NCBI GenBank assembly: GCA_947470885.1
Contig: CANIXE010000107.1
Coordinates: 1 to 7,456 of the forward strand
Reading direction: 5' to 3'
DNA length: 7,456 nucleotides
Source: Planctomycetota bacterium
Lineage (GTDB): Bacteria > Planctomycetota > UBA11346
The notes under the pieces were generated by a model. The model was not told the origin of the DNA and searched no databases. It worked only from the letters and a program-made list of their open reading frames with translations. The position numbers were made by a program, and so were the translations under genes. Below are positions 6,076 through 7,456 of the stretch, piece by piece (position 1 is the first letter of the stretch; each line of letters opens with the position of its first letter).

Positions 6076-7456
6076 ATGTCCTTTCGCCTGCAACTGTTCC
6101 TGATGTCCCTGTTGGCGGCTGTTCTGATGACGGTCCTGGGGGCTGTCGGCCTGCGTTCCATCGGCCTTTTGGCGGAACACATGGAGGTCGTCAAGCGCTC
6201 CGGTCAAGCCCTGCGCAATCATTTGGACGGCGACATGATGCATGACGCCATCCGGGGGGATGTCTTGACCGCCCTGGGGGCAGCAAACCCGGCGGAGGTT
6301 CAGCAGGCGGCCAAGGAGCTGGAGGTTCACGCCAAGCGTTTCCGGCAATGCCTGGCGGAGAATCAAGGGTTGCCCCTGGATAACGAGATCAAAGCCGCCT
6401 TGGCGGGACTGACTCCGAAGCTCGAGGCTTACATTGCCGCTGGCGAAGACCTGGTGAAGGCTGCGCAAAAGGACCAAGCATCAGCCAAAGGCCAGAAGCC
6501 CGCCTTTGATGCGGCATTCAAAGCCATGGAGGACGCCGGCGAGGCCATGAGCGACCAGATAGAAGCCGCTGTCCATAAAGCCGCAGAAGAATCCAAAGAG
6601 GCCATTCCCCAGGCCCAGATCCTGATTCTGGGAACGCTGGGTTTGGGCCTGGTGACGTTGTTCCTGGTAGGCTACCTCATCAGCCGACATCTCATTGCGG
6701 CCTTGAAATCCTGTGAGTCCGCGGCCTTAATCATGGGTCGGGGCGACCTGACCGCCCGTCTGGACCTACGCAACCGCGATGAGACCGGCCGTCTGGCTGA
6801 TGGAATGAACCGGGCGTTAATCGCCCTCTGCGAATCCATGACCAAGGTGAATCGGGAAACGGAATCCCTGCGGACTGTCTCCGGAGAATTGACCGGGATC
6901 AGCAGTCATTTGGTCCAGGGCAGCACCGCCGCCAGTTCCCAGGCCGCCAGTGCCGCCCAGGCCGTCAGTGGGATCACCGGGGAGGTCCAGACCGTGGCCG
7001 CTAGCCTGGAGGAATTCAGCGCCTCATCCCGGGAGGTCGCCGCCAATGCGAGCAAGGCTGCCGGGATCGCCGCCGAAGCGGTACGCCTGGGGGATGCCGC
7101 ATCCACCAGCATGGCCAGTCTGAAATCAGCTTCGGAGTCCATCGGCACCGTGGTCAAGGCGGTCACCGATATTGCCGAGCAGACCAACCTGCTGGCCCTC
7201 AACGCCAGCATTGAGGCCGCCCGGGCCGGCGAGAGCGGCAAGGGCTTCGCCGTGGTCGCCGGCGAGGTCAAGGAACTCGCCAGGCAGAGTGCCGCAGCCA
7301 CCACCCGGATCGGTGCCGAAGTGGAACGCATCCAGGCGGAGGTTGCCAATACGGTAACGTCCTTGGAAGCCATGGGTGCGACGATCCGCACCATCAACGA
7401 CATCCAGGCTGGAACCGCGGCGGCGGCCGAGGAACAGCATGCCACCATCAGCGAGG
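6076..7456 (+). CDS. Methyl-accepting chemotaxis protein (partial, 3' end cut)
   Basis: A transmembrane chemoreceptor that passes ligand signals to CheA/CheW; 460 codons are visible and the frame stays open at the edge. TM1 is near residues 7-30. The periplasmic part (about 31-180) looks like a four-helix bundle and contains MMHDAIRGDV (54-63), a motif I know from many receptors with this kind of sensor. TM2 is about 182-202. A HAMP-like linker follows (about 204-255; GDLTARLDLRNRDETGRLADGMN), but the usual proline near its start is absent. The signalling hairpin tip, with EQTNLLALNASIEAARAGE (368-386) and GKGFAVVAGEVKELA (388-402), is canonical. ATG 6076 has a GGCGGAG site (6062-6068) seven bases upstream. 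Ligand unknown. The missing end should hold the rest of the descending helix, about 60-100 residues. Confidence 0.95.
   Translation, partial: MSFRLQLFLMSLLAAVLMTVLGAVGLRSIGLLAEHMEVVKRSGQALRNHLDGDMMHDAIRGDVLTALGAANPAEVQQAAKELEVHAKRFRQCLAENQGLPLDNEIKAALAGLTPKLEAYIAAGEDLVKAAQKDQASAKGQKPAFDAAFKAMEDAGEAMSDQIEAAVHKAAEESKEAIPQAQILILGTLGLGLVTLFLVGYLISRHLIAALKSCESAALIMGRGDLTARLDLRNRDETGRLADGMNRALIALCESMTKVNRETESLRTVSGELTGISSHLVQGSTAASSQAASAAQAVSGITGEVQTVAASLEEFSASSREVAANASKAAGIAAEAVRLGDAASTSMASLKSASESIGTVVKAVTDIAEQTNLLALNASIEAARAGESGKGFAVVAGEVKELARQSAAATTRIGAEVERIQAEVANTVTSLEAMGATIRTINDIQAGTAAAAEEQHATISE

Noticed and set aside
1..7456. CRISPR arrays, tRNA or rRNA genes, insertion sequences, attachment sites
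   Set aside because: I looked for direct repeats with spacers, cloverleaf ends, transposase motifs and flanking inverted repeats and saw none.

Overview
The window is from a GC-rich bacterium, probably Gram-negative: third codon positions are strongly G/C, the Shine-Dalgarno sites are normal, and it carries a transmembrane chemoreceptor. The sequence alone does not fix the phylum. The glycine-rich RRM protein and the RF2 gene without a programmed frameshift narrow the field but do not settle it.

Layout. Positions 1-42 are too short to assign to a gene. A strong GC-rich hairpin (43-74) and a second small hairpin (83-100) separate that edge from a minus-strand gene for a small glycine-rich RRM RNA-binding protein (107-487). 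A 187-base divergent region (488-674) follows. It holds two hairpins that lie in the 5' leader of the RRM mRNA, and a short UGA-terminated reading frame that overlaps the start of the next gene. From 675 to the right edge everything reads on the plus strand: prfB (peptide chain release factor 2), a 1056-residue SWIM/SNF2-type helicase, a PF06182-like ABC-2 permease, a 79-residue single-pass membrane protein, and a methyl-accepting chemotaxis protein cut by the window edge.

How the genes relate. Gaps of 9, 1 and 9 bases join prfB, helicase, permease and small membrane protein, and their Shine-Dalgarno sites overlap or lie inside the preceding gene. They are therefore probably cotranscribed, although their functions differ: translation termination, DNA/chromatin-type ATPase, export and unknown. 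The chemoreceptor sits after a 57-base gap that contains a promoter-like element and a perfect 10-base palindrome, so it may be a separate unit. The permease has no ATPase partner within the window.

I do not see a clearly new multi-gene system. The points most worth a second look are the structured RRM leader, the UGA-ended mini-frame at the prfB start, the lone permease with its small membrane neighbour, and the palindrome/promoter before the chemoreceptor.
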